From the NCBI RefSeq assembly GCF_013744875.1, contig NZ_CP059399.1, forward strand, positions 6,758,001 to 6,822,000: DNA of 64,000 bases. The letters run 5' to 3'. Below, piece after piece: positions 37,744 through 47,851 of this stretch. Positions within the stretch are counted from its first letter, which is position 1. Every line of letters begins with the position of its first letter. The position numbers and the translations under genes were made by a program. The notes beneath the pieces were generated by a model. It saw only the letters and a list, made by a program, of their open reading frames with translations. It searched no databases and was not told the DNA's origin. Source of the DNA: Nocardia huaxiensis. GTDB taxonomy: Bacteria > Actinomycetota > Actinomycetes > Mycobacteriales > Mycobacteriaceae.

Positions 37744-38549
37744 CGCGCGGCTCCGGGACGCCAGACGCTCACGTGGTAGGCGACGCCGAACGGGGCTGCG
37801 GCATAGCCGGTTTCGACCTCGGGGTCGGCGGCATCGGCGGCGAAGAGCCCGGCGAGGACCTGGTAGGCGGCGCGCCCGGCGACCGACAGCTCGGCGCACA
37901 GACCGATGTCGAGGGCGGCGAGGGCCCCCCGGTCCCCGGCCGTCAGCGCGCGATCGATCTGTGCCTGAACGCCTTCCGCGCGTTCGTCGAAGTAGCCGGG
38001 CGAGGAGATCGACAGGGTTGCTGCACCGTCGCCGACGACCAGCACCCCGTACGGTTCGGGGTCGGCGTCGAGCTCGGCGCGCAACCGCCGCCCGAAGGTG
38101 AGGCACTCGTCCGCGGTGGCGTCGGCGGCGATCAACCGGCCGTGCGCGGTGACCTCCGGCGCGACCCGGGCACGCAGCCAGCCACCGATCAGAACGGGCA
38201 GCGGCAGGGTCGGATCGGCCACCGCGACACCGCCGCGCGGGTCCGCGGCGGCCGGTCCCGCGGCGTCGCTGTGGCGCAGGACACCATTCCCGGTCGCGGC
38301 CGCCAAGCTCACCTGTACGTCCACGCCGTAGCCGCGGAAGCTGCCCACAGAATCAGAACCGACCAGTCGATTCCCGTCTGCCGCACCCACCACGACCCAT
38401 CGCGTCACCGGCCCCGCGAGCGCCTCCCCGGCCCGCAAAACCGCAGCACGTAGCGCCGCCACCGCCCCTTCGGCCGACGCACCGGCCGCGCCCCCGAGTT
38501 CGGGTATCAGCACGGGCGGTGACGGGACCAGCGACGCAACACAGAACAC
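37740..38549 (-). CDS. Conserved actinobacterial protein with class III extradiol dioxygenase-like fold (Rv2728c-like)
   Basis: The 269-residue protein starts at GTG 38,549, chosen because the family begins with a hydrophobic strand followed by [14 protein letters not shown]; longer starts add an unrelated tail. It is Ala/Gly-rich with no strong metal motif; LVPSPP near the start and [11 protein letters not shown] later occupy the places of the LigB-type dioxygenase fold. From memory it corresponds to Rv2728c, which sits immediately upstream of miaA in mycobacteria, as here. Overlap with the miaA start suggests cotranslation. Enzymatic function is not established. Confidence 0.82.
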   Translation of the reverse strand: MFCVASLVPSPPVLIPELGGAAGASAEGAVAALRAAVLRAGEALAGPVTRWVVVGAADGNRLVGSDSVGSFRGYGVDVQVSLAAATGNGVLRHSDAAGPAAADPRGGVAVADPTLPLPVLIGGWLRARVAPEVTAHGRLIAADATADECLTFGRRLRAELDADPEPYGVLVVGDGAATLSISSPGYFDERAEGVQAQIDRALTAGDRGALAALDIGLCAELSVAGRAAYQVLAGLFAADAADPEVETGYAAAPFGVAYHVSVWRPGAAR

Positions 38550-38725
38550 GCCGTCAACCGTAGCGCTAACGCACCTCACCAGCCCCACCCCGCCCGGGTC
38601 GCCGCGCGACAGAAGCTGGCTCAAAGACAGCATTTCCCCACCCAGCCTGGTTGAATGGGATGTGCTAGTGGGATGAAGCTAGGGCGTAACCAGGCAGCCG
38701 TGACGCGCGGCAGGGACGAGGAGCA

Positions 38726-40150
38726 ATGACCGACAACAGCGGAAACGAGAAGGCTACCCACCCGGAGTCGACCCCGGCGCCCGTGCCCGGTGCCACGCCA
38801 CGACCCACTCCGGCCTCCGCCGCAGGACCGCGTCCCGGCGCCGGCCAGAAAGCCGACTCGCCCAAACCCCATGCGCACAAGCCCGCGCCCGGCCCGGCCG
38901 CGCATCAGCATCCCCATCCGGTGGTCGTGCCATCGGTCAGCGATCCCAGCCAGTGGGGCCGCGTCGACGACGACGGCACCGCCTGGGTGAAGACCGCCGA
39001 CGGCGAACGCGTCATCGGTTCCTGGCAGGCGGGCGACGCCGCCGAGGGCCTCGCGCACTTCGGCCGCCGCTTCGACGACCTCGCCACCGAGGTGGCGCTG
39101 CTCGAGGCCAGGCTCGCCGCCGGCACCGACGCCCGCAAGACCAAGGCCGCCGCCACCGCGCTTGCCGAAACATTGCCCACGGCAGCGGTCATCGGCGATA
39201 TCGACGGTCTGACGGCCCGGCTGCAGGCCATCATCGAGCACTCCGACGAGGCGGCCGCGCACGCCAAGGAGGAGAAGGAACGCACCCGGCACGAGCAAAC
39301 CGAGCGCAAAGAGGCCCTGGCCGCCGAGGCCGAGCAGATCGCCTCCGAATCCACCCAGTGGAAGGCCGCCGGCGACCGGCTGCGCGAAATCCTCGACGAG
39401 TGGAAGACCATTCGCGGCGTCGACCGCAAGGTGGACGACGCGCTGTGGCGGCGCTTCTCCAAGGCGCGCGAGGCGTTCAACCGCCGGCGCGGCGCGCACT
39501 TCGCCGAACTCGACCGGGAACGGGCCTCGGCCAAGACCCGCAAGGAAGAGCTCTGCGTCCGCGCCGAGGAGCTGTCCGGCTCCACCGACTGGTCCGGCAC
39601 CGCCGCCGTCTTCCGCGACCTGCTCGCCGAATGGAAAGCGGCCGGCCGCGCACCCCGCGAAGCCGACGAACAACTGTGGAAGCGCTTCAAATCCGCGCAG
39701 GACGTCTTCTTCGCCGCCCGCAATTCCGCCGCCTCCGAACGCGACGCCGAATTCGAGCACAACGCCACCGCCAAGGAAGAACTGCTCCGGGCCTACGAAA
39801 ACCTCGACCCCGAAGCCGGTTTGGACGCCGCCCGCGCCGGTCTGCGCGAACTGCAGGAGAAGTGGGACGCCATCGGCAAGGTCCCGCGCGAACGCATCCA
39901 CGACCTGGAGGCGCGCCTGCGCACCATCGAGAAGCGGGTCCGCGACGCCGTCGACGCCCAGTGGCGCCGCACCGATCCGGAGGCCATGGCCCGCGCCGCC
40001 CAATTCCGTGAGCGCGTAGCCCAATTCGAGGAGCAGGCCGCCAAGGCCCAGGCCGCCGGCAAGACCCGCGACGCGGAGAAGGCCCTGGAACAGGCCAAGC
40101 AGTGGCGCGAATGGGCAGAGGCCGCCGAGGGCGCGGTCAGCCAGCGCTGA
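38726..40150 (+). CDS. DUF349 domain-containing protein
   Basis: The 474-residue protein has a Pro/Ala-rich, probably disordered N-terminus (about 1-70), a conserved [14 protein letters not shown] segment, and then long charged helices. It contains repeated DUF349 units: [17 protein letters not shown] with [16 protein letters not shown], then [17 protein letters not shown] with [17 protein letters not shown]. The C-terminal coiled coil includes a [15 protein letters not shown] segment. DUF349 proteins are cytoplasmic coiled-coil proteins of unclear role; the mycobacterial homologue lies at the same locus (Rv2731 region, from memory). It is divergent from the Rv2728c-like gene and is followed by a very strong hairpin. 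Confidence 0.93.
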   Translation: MTDNSGNEKATHPESTPAPVPGATPRPTPASAAGPRPGAGQKADSPKPHAHKPAPGPAAHQHPHPVVVPSVSDPSQWGRVDDDGTAWVKTADGERVIGSWQAGDAAEGLAHFGRRFDDLATEVALLEARLAAGTDARKTKAAATALAETLPTAAVIGDIDGLTARLQAIIEHSDEAAAHAKEEKERTRHEQTERKEALAAEAEQIASESTQWKAAGDRLREILDEWKTIRGVDRKVDDALWRRFSKAREAFNRRRGAHFAELDRERASAKTRKEELCVRAEELSGSTDWSGTAAVFRDLLAEWKAAGRAPREADEQLWKRFKSAQDVFFAARNSAASERDAEFEHNATAKEELLRAYENLDPEAGLDAARAGLRELQEKWDAIGKVPRERIHDLEARLRTIEKRVRDAVDAQWRRTDPEAMARAAQFRERVAQFEEQAAKAQAAGKTRDAEKALEQAKQWREWAEAAEGAVSQR

Positions 40151-40160
40151 GCTCGACCCC

Positions 40161-40205
40161 AATTCGTCCGGGCTGTATTGCGGCGCAATGCAGTCCGGAC
40201 GAATT
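40161..40205. terminator. Very long, near-perfect hairpin after the DUF349 gene
   Basis: Bases 40,161-40,181 and 40,185-40,205 form a 21-base-pair stem with a 3-base loop (GGC); 19 pairs are Watson-Crick and two are G/T. The outer 11 bases (AATTCGTCCGG and CCGGACGAATT) are perfect. It begins 10 bases beyond the DUF349 stop codon. A terminator is the simplest explanation. No T-tract follows, and it is longer than most terminators. Confidence 0.72.
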
Positions 40206-40259
40206 CGCGTTTCCGGCCGTGCCGTGCAGGCGGGCGGTTCAGCTGGAAAGGATGAGCGC

Positions 40260-40538
40260 ATGAACGAAACCGATTCGGCAGCAGGATCTTTCGGATGGCT
40301 GCGCCATAGCGGGCGATTCGTGGCGGCGGCGCTCGTGGGGCTGGCGTTGTCGCTGTGCCTGGCCGGCCCGATAATCCTCGGAGTCTGGCTGGTGGCCGTT
40401 CTCGTCTGGGGTATCGGGGTGTCGCGCAAGGGTTTCGATCCGGCGATCGCCGGCTTCATGGCCGGATTCTCGGTGCTGCCCTGCGCTTTCGGGATCGCGC
40501 TGCTGCTGGAGTCCCTCGGCTGGTCGAACGCGGTGTAA
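40260..40538 (+). CDS. Small two-to-three-helix membrane protein
   Basis: The 92-residue protein starts at ATG 40,260, with GAAAGGA upstream; an upstream ATG in frame overlaps the hairpin and is rejected. Two to three hydrophobic segments are visible (FVAAALVGLALSLCLAGPIILGV runs into WLVAVLVWGIGV, then AGFMAGFSVLPCAFGIALLL). It has a short acidic N-terminus. There is no recognised domain. It lies 29 bases before the phosphatase-like gene and may be cotranscribed with it. Confidence 0.7.
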   Translation: MNETDSAAGSFGWLRHSGRFVAAALVGLALSLCLAGPIILGVWLVAVLVWGIGVSRKGFDPAIAGFMAGFSVLPCAFGIALLLESLGWSNAV

Positions 40539-40567
40539 TCGCGGACGTTCTGGTTAAGCTCGGAATC

Positions 40568-41350
40568 ATGGCACCGACCCGCGCAGCACTGATCGAGCAC
40601 CTGCTGGCCACCCGGATGGCGGGGCGGGTGGCGACGCCGCGGGAGAACAATCTCGAGCATTTCGCGCGCATGGCCAGGCGGGACGAGCATTTCCTGTTCG
40701 GATTGGATCCGGGGCCGCGGTGGACGCCGGATACAGTGCTCGATCTGATGGTGCGCAAGGTCGGGGTGGATCCGCGGCTGAACTTCCGGCGCGGGGTGGA
40801 CACCATCGATCCGGAGCTGACCGCGGATGCGTTGGACCGGTACGCGATTCGGTTCGAGAATGCGCTGCGGGAGCGGCAGCGGGTGCTGTTCGCCACCGGA
40901 CATCCCAGGACCCTGGCGCGGTTGTACGAGCAGCTCGCGGCGGCGCTGACCGAGGCCGGCGGAACAGTGGTCGTGGCGGGTGCCGGGCTGGGATTCGACG
41001 AGTACACCAAGTACGGGCTTCAGCGCGTGGAGATCGACTACTTCCTGGGCGTCGCCGCGCTCACCGATGCGGGCGGGCCGATTCACACCCATTCCGCGCA
41101 GCCCATCCGCCTGGTGCTCGCGGAGCTCGCCGAGCGCGGTGAGCCCGTGCCGGATCTTGTTGTCGCCGACCACGGTTGGTGCGGCGGCGCGGGCCACGCG
41201 GGCATCGATGCGATCGGCTTCGCCGACTGCAACGACCCCGCGCTGTTCGTCGGCGAGGAGGAGGGAACGGTCGCGGTGGCCGTCCCGCTCGACGACGGCA
41301 TCGAACCCGAGGAGTACGACCTGCTCGGGGAGTACATCCTCGGGCGCTGA
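40568..41350 (+). CDS. Conserved actinobacterial protein annotated in relatives as a putative phosphatase
   Basis: The 260-residue protein starts at ATG 40,568. Notable stretches: the opening ATPRENNLEHFARMA, RVLFATGHPRTLARLYEQLA near the middle, GPIHTHSAQP, and the C-terminal VVADHGWCGGAGHAGIDAIG followed by GFADCNDPALF. I recall a very similar Streptomyces protein, also encoded in the miaB-recA neighbourhood and labelled phosphatase, but I know no experimental support. The ordered His, Asp and Cys residues in ATGHP, HTHS, ADHGWCG and ADCNDP look like a metal or nucleotide site. No signal peptide. Reaction unknown. Confidence 0.78.
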   Translation: MAPTRAALIEHLLATRMAGRVATPRENNLEHFARMARRDEHFLFGLDPGPRWTPDTVLDLMVRKVGVDPRLNFRRGVDTIDPELTADALDRYAIRFENALRERQRVLFATGHPRTLARLYEQLAAALTEAGGTVVVAGAGLGFDEYTKYGLQRVEIDYFLGVAALTDAGGPIHTHSAQPIRLVLAELAERGEPVPDLVVADHGWCGGAGHAGIDAIGFADCNDPALFVGEEEGTVAVAVPLDDGIEPEEYDLLGEYILGR

Positions 41351-41352
41351 AA

Positions 41353-42051
41353 TCAGTTGTCGCCGAACAGGCGACGGCGCTGCTGCTCCTCGGCCTGGGC
41401 GGCGGCATTGCGGCGCTGCTCCTCGGCGGCGAGGTGCACGGCGGTGCGGCTCCACACCACCCGCACCCAGTGGAAGGTCAGCACCATGATGGCGAGCGTG
41501 GCCAGGATCAGCCCCGGGCCGGGGCCCGCGCCCTGATAGTTGCCGAGGCCGGGGGTGTTGCGGTGCCAGATGGAGAAGACGCCGAACACGCTCGCAATGG
41601 CCGAACCGGCCACCGCGATCCACGCCAGCGCCCAGCGGCGGGTGAACAGCGCCAGCAGCGAGAAGCCGATGCCGAAGACGACCGTGAACCACTCGAACAC
41701 CCGCGACGGCAGCCCGATGTGCTCGTCCTTGGCGACCGCGTCGTAGAGCAGCACATCGAACCCGCGCGCCGCACCCGCATGCGGCAGCACCAGCGAGAAC
41801 AGCAGCAGGAACACCGCGATGGCGACGACCATGGCGCGCACGCCCGGATCGATCTCCCCGGCGATCCTGCGTTCGACGGCCTCGAGTTCCGCGCGGAACT
41901 GCTCGAAGTCCTTGCTGTCCTCGGCCGCCTTCATGCTCTCCTCGTTCGCCTGCGGCGCCTGCTCCGACGCCGAATCTGGTTGTACCGCTTCATGTGCCGC
42001 AGCATCGGAGTCCGGGCGCTCGTCGGCGTCGTCGGGCTGCTTCTCGCTCAT
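41353..42051 (-). CDS. Conserved membrane protein (Rv2732c-like)
   Basis: The 232-residue protein has an acidic, low-complexity N-terminus (about 1-60), a helical stretch with FEQFRAELEAVERRI, then about four transmembrane segments (AMVVAIAVFLLLFSLVLPHA, FTVVFGIGFSLLALF, ALAWIAVAGSAIASVFGVFSI, ILATLAIMVLTFHWVRVVW) and a basic tail. It lies downstream of miaB on the same strand and is convergent with the phosphatase-like gene, separated by only 2 bases. Mycobacteria have a similar membrane protein beside miaB (Rv2732c, from memory). Function unknown. Confidence 0.85.
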   Translation of the reverse strand: MSEKQPDDADERPDSDAAAHEAVQPDSASEQAPQANEESMKAAEDSKDFEQFRAELEAVERRIAGEIDPGVRAMVVAIAVFLLLFSLVLPHAGAARGFDVLLYDAVAKDEHIGLPSRVFEWFTVVFGIGFSLLALFTRRWALAWIAVAGSAIASVFGVFSIWHRNTPGLGNYQGAGPGPGLILATLAIMVLTFHWVRVVWSRTAVHLAAEEQRRNAAAQAEEQQRRRLFGDN

Positions 42052-42145
42052 TCGCTTCGATCCTCGCTCAGGTGGCGTGATCCAGGGCCACCGGCGACGG
42101 TACCTGACTCCTACACGGTGTCGTTGACGGCACCCGATCCAGCGG

Positions 42146-43747
42146 TCAGGAGCAGCCGCCGGTGCCGCAGCCCGAGGTGACCGGTTCCGGAGCCGGGGCG
42201 CCGATGCGGGGCAGGCCGAGGCCGACCCCGATGGGGGCGGTCTTCGGGGTGATGCCGCGTTCGGAGGCGTCGCCCGCGCGGGTGCGGCGGTGGTTGCGAA
42301 CCTCGCTGTCGGCGATGAGGTGGTGCGGGGCCGCCTCGGTGATGTCGACGGTGATCAGGTCGCCGGGGCGGATCTCGGTGCCGGGGGCCGGGTTCAGCGG
42401 CGGGCGGAAGTGCACCAGGCGGCCGTCGCGGGCGCGGCCGGACATGCGGGCGGTGGCGGCGTTCTTCTTGCCGGCGCTGCTCTCGGCCACGAGCAGTTCG
42501 ACCTCGGTGCCGATCAGTTGCTGATTGGCTTCCAGGGACACCTGCTCCTGAAGCGCGATGAGCCGCATGTAGCGCTCCTGCACCACCTCTTTCGGCAGCT
42601 GATCGGGCATCTCCGCGGCGGGCGTGCCGGGGCGGATGGAGTACTGGAAGGTGTAGGCGCTGGTGAAACGCGCCTGCCGCACCACGTCCAGGGTCTCCTG
42701 GAAGTCCTCCTCGGTCTCGCCGGGGAAGCCGACGATGATGTCGGTGGTGATGGCCGCGTGCGGCATGGCCGCCCGCACCTTCTCGATGATGCCCAGGTAC
42801 TTGGCCTTGCGGTACGAGCGCTTCATGGCCTTGAGCACGCGGTCGGAGCCGGACTGCAGCGGCATGTGCAGCTGCGGGCACACATTCGGGGTCTCGGCCA
42901 TGGCCTCGATCACGTCATCGGTGAACTCTGCCGGGTGCGGGGAGGTGAAGCGCACCCGCTCGAGGCCCTCGATATTGCCGCAGGCGCGCAGCAGCTTCGC
43001 GAAGGCGCCGCGGTCGCGCGGTTCGCTCGGGTCGGCGAAGGAGACGCCGTAGGAGTTGACGTTCTGCCCGAGCAGCGTCACCTCCATGACGCCCTGATCC
43101 ACCAGCGCCTGCACCTCGGCCAGCACATCGCCGGGCCGGCGGTCGACCTCCTTGCCGCGCAGCGACGGCACGATGCAGAACGTGCAGGTGTTGTTGCAGC
43201 CCACCGAGATCGACACCCAGCCCGCGTACGCGGATTCGCGCTTGGCGGGCAGCGTGGACGGGAATGCCTCCAGGGATTCGATGATCTCGACCTGGGCTTC
43301 CTGATTGTGGCGGGCCCGCTCCAGCAGCACCGGCAGCGAGCCGATGTTGTGGGTGCCGAACACCACGTCCACCCAGGGGGCCTTCTTCACGACGGTGTCG
43401 CGGTCCTTCTGGGCGAGGCAGCCGCCGACGGCGATCTGCATGCCGGGCCGGTCGGCCTTGATGGGCGCGAGGTGACCGAGGGTGCCGTACAGCTTGTTGT
43501 CGGCGTTCTCGCGCACCGCGCAGGTATTGAAGACGACCAGGTCGGCGGTCGCGCCCGCACTGGCCTTCACGTAACCGGCATCCTCGAGCAGGCCGGAAAG
43601 GCGCTCGGAATCGTGCACATTCATCTGGCAGCCGTAGGTCCGGACCTCATAGGTCCGGGCATCACCGAGTTCTGCCTCGCCACGTGCTGAAACCTGCCCC
43701 AACGAATTCACCCAACCAGAGTAATAGCTGTGCGTTTCCGCCATCAC
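42146..43747 (-). CDS. miaB: tRNA-2-methylthio-N6-dimethylallyladenosine synthase MiaB
   Basis: The 533-residue radical SAM methylthiotransferase begins at ATG 43,747 or 43,744. Its UPF0004 domain starts at [14 protein letters not shown] and carries Cys ligands in [11 protein letters not shown] and GGCLAQ. The radical SAM cluster is CNNTCTFC, preceded by VSISVG. A C-terminal TRAM domain precedes an extra Gly/Cys tail (SGCGTGGCS). It adds the methylthio group to i6A37 made by MiaA. The Cys-rich C-terminal tail is unusual compared with enterobacterial MiaB, but I cannot say whether it is specific to this organism. It is divergent from gluA, as in corynebacteria. Confidence 0.96.
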   Translation of the reverse strand: MMAETHSYYSGWVNSLGQVSARGEAELGDARTYEVRTYGCQMNVHDSERLSGLLEDAGYVKASAGATADLVVFNTCAVRENADNKLYGTLGHLAPIKADRPGMQIAVGGCLAQKDRDTVVKKAPWVDVVFGTHNIGSLPVLLERARHNQEAQVEIIESLEAFPSTLPAKRESAYAGWVSISVGCNNTCTFCIVPSLRGKEVDRRPGDVLAEVQALVDQGVMEVTLLGQNVNSYGVSFADPSEPRDRGAFAKLLRACGNIEGLERVRFTSPHPAEFTDDVIEAMAETPNVCPQLHMPLQSGSDRVLKAMKRSYRKAKYLGIIEKVRAAMPHAAITTDIIVGFPGETEEDFQETLDVVRQARFTSAYTFQYSIRPGTPAAEMPDQLPKEVVQERYMRLIALQEQVSLEANQQLIGTEVELLVAESSAGKKNAATARMSGRARDGRLVHFRPPLNPAPGTEIRPGDLITVDITEAAPHHLIADSEVRNHRRTRAGDASERGITPKTAPIGVGLGLPRIGAPAPEPVTSGCGTGGCS

Positions 43748-43854
43748 CGCGGCATCAATCCTGGGTTACGGGCCGGTGTCGAGTCCGGGCACAGAGAGAC
43801 CGGGGGCACCCAAAGACGAGCAATTCGGGCACGTTCTGTCTAAGGTCACTGGTC

Positions 43855-44658
43855 ATGACCGACGCTGCCGTACCCCTGGACAAATCCACCCCCCAGGACG
43901 ACGCCGCACCGAAGGACGCCGCCGCACCGATGATCTCGATGCGGAATGTGGACAAGCATTTCGGCTCACTGCACGTGCTGCGGGATATCAACCTCGAAGT
44001 GCCCAGGGGGCAGGTGGTGATCGTCGTCGGACCGTCCGGGTCCGGTAAGTCGACACTGTGCCGCACCATCAACCGCCTGGAGACCATCGACTCCGGAACC
44101 ATCGCGGTCGACGGCGTCCAACTGCCCGACGAAGGCCGTGCCCTGGCGAAACTGCGCGCCGACGTGGGCATGGTGTTCCAGTCGTTCAACCTGTTCGCGC
44201 ACAAGACAATTCTCGAGAACGTGATGCTCGCACCGGTGAAGGTGCGCAAATTCGACAAGGCCAAGGCCAAGGCGCGGGCCATGGAACTGCTCGAGCGGGT
44301 CGGCATCGCCAATCAGGCCGAGAAGTATCCGGCGCAGCTGTCCGGCGGCCAGCAGCAGCGCGTCGCCATCGCGCGAGCGCTCGCCATGAACCCGAAGGTG
44401 ATGCTGTTCGACGAGCCCACCTCCGCTCTCGACCCGGAAATGGTGTCCGAGGTGCTCGAGGTCATGGTGCAGCTGGCCAAGGACGGCATGACCATGCTCG
44501 TGGTCACCCACGAAATGGGTTTCGCGCGCCGCGCCGGCAATCGCGTGCTGTTCATGGCCGACGGGCAGATCGTCGAGGACACCGACCCGGACGCCTTCTT
44601 CACCGCACCGAAATCGGATCGCGCCAAGGATTTCCTCGGCAAGATCCTCAGCCACTGA
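43855..44658 (+). CDS. gluA: Glutamate/amino-acid ABC transporter ATP-binding protein
   Basis: The 267-residue ATPase has a 25-residue acidic, Ala/Pro-rich N-terminal extension before the domain. Walker [11 protein letters not shown]-loop in [13 protein letters not shown], signature [15 protein letters not shown], Walker [13 protein letters not shown] and the switch histidine in VTHEMGFA are all intact. It energises import through the following binding protein and two permeases. The order ATPase, binding protein, permease, permease beside miaB is the corynebacterial gluABCD arrangement, from memory. Substrate could be glutamate, aspartate or glutamine. Confidence 0.93.
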   Translation: MTDAAVPLDKSTPQDDAAPKDAAAPMISMRNVDKHFGSLHVLRDINLEVPRGQVVIVVGPSGSGKSTLCRTINRLETIDSGTIAVDGVQLPDEGRALAKLRADVGMVFQSFNLFAHKTILENVMLAPVKVRKFDKAKAKARAMELLERVGIANQAEKYPAQLSGGQQQRVAIARALAMNPKVMLFDEPTSALDPEMVSEVLEVMVQLAKDGMTMLVVTHEMGFARRAGNRVLFMADGQIVEDTDPDAFFTAPKSDRAKDFLGKILSH

Positions 44659-44696
44659 CCGTCCATCGGATTCACGAGAGAAGAGGACAACACTCG

Positions 44697-45524
44697 ATGA
44701 GGATCAACAAAGCGCTCCGGTTCGCCGTCGGAGTGGTCGCGCTAGCCGCGGTCGCCACCGGTTGCGGTGGCGGCAGCGACAAGTCGGCCAGCGAGAACGC
44801 CGCCTCCGGCAAGCTGACCATCGGCATCAAGTTCGATCAGCCCGGCATGGGTCTGCAGAACTCGGACGGCACCTACAGCGGTTTCGACGTGGACGTCGCC
44901 AAGTACGTCGCGGGCAAGCTGGGTGTGCAGCCGGACGGCATCAAGTTCGTGGAGGCGCCGACCCCCAACCGCGAGACGCTGATCCAGAACGGGCAGGTCG
45001 ACTACATCGTCGGCACCTACTCGATCAACGACAAGCGCAAGGAGAAGGTCGACTTCGCGGGGCCCTATTTCGTGACCGGCCAGCAGCTGCTGGTGCGCGC
45101 GGACAACACCACCGTCACCGGCAAGGACTCCATCAAGGGCAAGACGGTGTGCTCGGCCAAGGGTTCCACCCCGGCACAGAACATCGAGAAGAACTTCCCC
45201 GACACCCAGCTGCAGACCTACGACACCTACTCGCTGTGCCTGGAGGGTCTGAAGTCCGGTGCGGTGGACGCCATGACCACCGACGGCACCATCCTCGCCG
45301 GGTTCGCGGCGCAGCAGCCGGGCGTGTTCAAGGTCGTGGGTGAGCCGTTCACCACCGAGAAGTACGGCATCGGTGTGAAGAAGGGCGACACCGATATTCG
45401 CGGCAAGATCAATGACGCCATCGAGGACATGATCAAGACCGGCGCCTGGCAGGCGGCGATCGAGAAGAACTTCGCCGGAACCGGTTTCCAGGTGCCGACC
45501 CCGCCCACGGTGGACCGGTACTGA
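44697..45524 (+). CDS. gluB: Glutamate-binding lipoprotein of the ABC transporter
   Basis: The 275-residue protein starts at ATG 44,697. It has a lipoprotein signal peptide (positively charged start, hydrophobic FAVGVVALAAVATG, lipobox ending at Cys23), so it is anchored to the outer face of the membrane. The mature part is a family-3 solute-binding protein: GIKFDQPGMG, GFDVDVAKYVAGKLG, QVDYIVGTYSIND, and later AVDAMTTDGTILAG. Cys residues in KTVCSAKG and TYSLCLEG could form a disulfide. It lies between the ATPase and permease genes with short spacers. Amino-acid specificity is inferred from context. Confidence 0.93.
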   Translation: MRINKALRFAVGVVALAAVATGCGGGSDKSASENAASGKLTIGIKFDQPGMGLQNSDGTYSGFDVDVAKYVAGKLGVQPDGIKFVEAPTPNRETLIQNGQVDYIVGTYSINDKRKEKVDFAGPYFVTGQQLLVRADNTTVTGKDSIKGKTVCSAKGSTPAQNIEKNFPDTQLQTYDTYSLCLEGLKSGAVDAMTTDGTILAGFAAQQPGVFKVVGEPFTTEKYGIGVKKGDTDIRGKINDAIEDMIKTGAWQAAIEKNFAGTGFQVPTPPTVDRY

Positions 45525-45592
45525 GCTGACCGCGCGGGACGGGAGATCGTTCCCGTCCCGCCCCGGATTGTGATCGGAGGAGTACGTCCGCC

Positions 45593-46273
45593 GTGTTCGA
45601 TTTGATCTCGCAATACGACGACCAGTTGGTCGACGCTTTCTGGATGACCATCAAACTGACGGTCTACTCGGCGGTCCTGGCGCTGATCCTGGGCACCGTC
45701 ATCGCCGCGATGCGGGTGTCGCCGGTGCCCATCGCACGCTGGTTCGGCACGGCGTACGTCACCGTCTTCCGCAATACTCCGCTGACGCTCATCATCGTGT
45801 TCTGCCAGATCGGCCTGTACACCTCGCTCGGGCTGCGGCTCGCGGGTTCGGGCCCGAAGTCCCTGATGGAGAACAACTTCCGGTTCGCGGTGCTCGGATT
45901 GAGCGTCTACACGGCGGCTTTCGTCTGTGAGTCGCTGCGCTCGGGCATCAATACCGTGCCGCTCGGACAGTCCGAGGCGGGCCGCTCCCTGGGCTTCACC
46001 TTCACCCAGAACCTGCGACTCGTGGTGCTGCCGCAGGCGTTTCGCGCGGTGATCGCACCACTGGGCAGCGTGCTCATCGCCCTCACCAAGAACTCCACGA
46101 TCGCCTCCGCCATCACCGTCGCCGAGGCGTCGTTCCTGATGGCCAAGATGATCGAGACCGAGGCCGCGGTGATCGAGATCGGCGCCATCTTCGCCATCGG
46201 CTTCATCATCCTGACCCTGCCCATGGGCCTGCTGTTCGGTTGGCTGGCAAAGCGATACGAGGTGGCCCGATGA
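45593..46273 (+). CDS. gluC: Glutamate ABC transporter permease
   Basis: The 226-residue inner-membrane permease begins with GTG 45,593; GGAGGAG lies somewhat far upstream. The HisM/GlnP-type topology has about five hydrophobic segments, and the EAA loop for ATPase docking is SEAGRSLGFTFTQNLRLVVLPQ. FRNTPLTLIIVFCQIGLY is a typical N-terminal motif. It overlaps the second permease gene by 4 bases (ATGA), so the pair are made together and probably form a heterodimeric channel with GluD. Confidence 0.92.
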   Translation: MFDLISQYDDQLVDAFWMTIKLTVYSAVLALILGTVIAAMRVSPVPIARWFGTAYVTVFRNTPLTLIIVFCQIGLYTSLGLRLAGSGPKSLMENNFRFAVLGLSVYTAAFVCESLRSGINTVPLGQSEAGRSLGFTFTQNLRLVVLPQAFRAVIAPLGSVLIALTKNSTIASAITVAEASFLMAKMIETEAAVIEIGAIFAIGFIILTLPMGLLFGWLAKRYEVAR

Positions 46274-47178
46274 GCGCTCCATCCGTTCTCTACGACGCGC
46301 CCGGCCCCAAGGCGCGGGTGCGGTACGCGATCTACTCCGTGATCGTGGTGGCCCTGCTGCTGGCGGCCGGCTGGTTCGTGTACTCGGGCTTCGCCGACAA
46401 GGGGCAGTTCGAGGCGGCCAAGTGGAAGCCGTTCCTGGAATCCGACATCTGGACCACCTATCTGCTGCCGGGTCTGCGCGGCACGATCGTGGCGGCGGTG
46501 CTGTCGATCACGCTGGCGCTGGTGTTGGGCATGCTCTTCGGCGTGCTGCGACTGTCGGACCATCGCAGCGTGCGCCTCGTCGCGGGCACCATCGTGGAGT
46601 TCGCGCGGGCGATTCCGGTGCTGGTGCTGATGATCTTCCTGTACGCGGTGTACTCGCTGTACAACGTGTTCCCCGCCGGACAGCTGTCACTGGCCGCGGT
46701 GGTGACGGCGCTGACCATCTACAACGGTTCGGTCATCGCCGAGATCGTGCGCTCCGGCATCCGGTCGCTGCCCAAGGGCCAGACCGAGGCCGCCGTGGCG
46801 CTGGGCATGCGCAAGTCGCAGGTGATGACCTCCATCCTGCTGCCGCAGGCCATCACCGCCATGCTGCCCGCCCTGGTCTCGCAAATGGTTGTCGCCCTCA
46901 AGGATTCGGCGCTCGGCTACCTGATCAGCTACCTCGAGATCGTGCGGTCGGGCCAGCGGCTCGGCGCCGCCCTGAACAATCCGATTCCCGCGCTGCTGGT
47001 CGTCGCCGCCATCATGATCGCGCTCAACTATGCGCTCAGCGTGCTGGCCACCCAGCTCGAGAAGTGGCTGCGCACCCGGAAACGCGGTGGGCGCACCGTG
47101 GTGCCGGCAGGAACGACCATGGCTCCACCCGGCATGGACATGACACTGGACACGCCCGAAATCAAGGGCACGCCATAG
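46270..47178 (+). CDS. gluD: Glutamate ABC transporter permease
   Basis: The 302-residue second permease starts at ATG 46,270, overlapping gluC. It has an N-terminal transmembrane helix, a periplasmic stretch (GFADKGQFEAAKWKPFLE), then HisM-type segments with the docking loop TEAAVALGMRKSQVMTSILL. The C-terminus is hydrophilic (RTRKRGGRTVVPAGT). Length exceeds gluC by about 75 residues because of the first helix and the tail, as in corynebacterial GluD. It is followed by a hairpin terminator at 47,184-47,213, marking the end of the operon. Confidence 0.92.
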   Translation: MSAPSVLYDAPGPKARVRYAIYSVIVVALLLAAGWFVYSGFADKGQFEAAKWKPFLESDIWTTYLLPGLRGTIVAAVLSITLALVLGMLFGVLRLSDHRSVRLVAGTIVEFARAIPVLVLMIFLYAVYSLYNVFPAGQLSLAAVVTALTIYNGSVIAEIVRSGIRSLPKGQTEAAVALGMRKSQVMTSILLPQAITAMLPALVSQMVVALKDSALGYLISYLEIVRSGQRLGAALNNPIPALLVVAAIMIALNYALSVLATQLEKWLRTRKRGGRTVVPAGTTMAPPGMDMTLDTPEIKGTP

Positions 47179-47183
47179 GAAAC

Positions 47184-47213
47184 GGGGCCGATCGCCACAA
47201 CGCGACCGGCCCC
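47184..47213 (+). terminator. Hairpin terminator after gluABCD
   Basis: GGGGCCGATCGC (47,184-47,195) pairs with GCGACCGGCCCC (47,202-47,213) with one A/C mismatch and a 6-base loop, 6 bases beyond the gluD stop. There is no T-tract. A second, weaker GGCCGG...CCGGCC hairpin follows near 47,245-47,275. Confidence 0.7.
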
Positions 47214-47394
47214 GCTCACTGTCCGCCGGGCAGCAACCACACGGCCGGGACCGTCGACATCGGTCCGGCCACCCGATGCTTCCGATGCCGTCGCCCCGGC
47301 GAGCGGATCTCTACGGCGTCCGAACCGCCCCGGGATCATCCAATGTCGCCGGACCTGCAGACATCCGGGTGACAGGGCTCGCATACTGCTGGTT

Positions 47395-47682
47395 ATGAGC
47401 GAGTATGACCGTGGGCGAAAACAATTCATTCTCGGGCTGGTGGTCGTTGCTCTCGTCGCTCCGCTCGTGGCGGGCCTGGCGGCGTTCGCGGCGGCGGTCG
47501 GAGCGCTGGTAGCGGCCGACGGGTACAAACGCATGAACAGCGCCGAGCGCGATCGCGGCGCCACCCCCGCCCCACCCGCCGCACTACCCCGGCTGGCCAC
47601 CCAGCGGCCGGTGATGCGCACCGGGAATCGCGGACCGGGCCGACGATCCACAGCGCGCCGCCACAGCCGAACCTTCCACTGA
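47395..47682 (+). CDS. Possible small single-helix membrane protein
   Basis: The 95-residue frame begins at ATG 47,395 without a clear ribosome site. One hydrophobic segment (FILGLVVVALVAPLVAGLAAF, running on as Ala/Gly-rich sequence) is followed by a basic, Pro/Arg-rich tail. Third codon positions are mostly G or C, which supports coding. It stands alone between the gluD terminator and the WYL regulator. No recognised domain; it could be spurious. Confidence 0.45.
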   Translation: MSEYDRGRKQFILGLVVVALVAPLVAGLAAFAAAVGALVAADGYKRMNSAERDRGATPAPPAALPRLATQRPVMRTGNRGPGRRSTARRHSRTFH

Positions 47683-47851
47683 GCCGCGACGACCGAGACT
47701 TCGCCGCCCAAGCGCCCGCCGAGCGGGCGCGGCGGTGGCCGCCGGCCCGGTCCTCGGCGTATGCCGCCCTGCGTGGGAAGCATCGCCGAGCCGAGAACGG
47801 CTGCGGCGCAATGCGTCCGGATGTGTCGGTGCGGCGGGTGAGAATGTGGGC

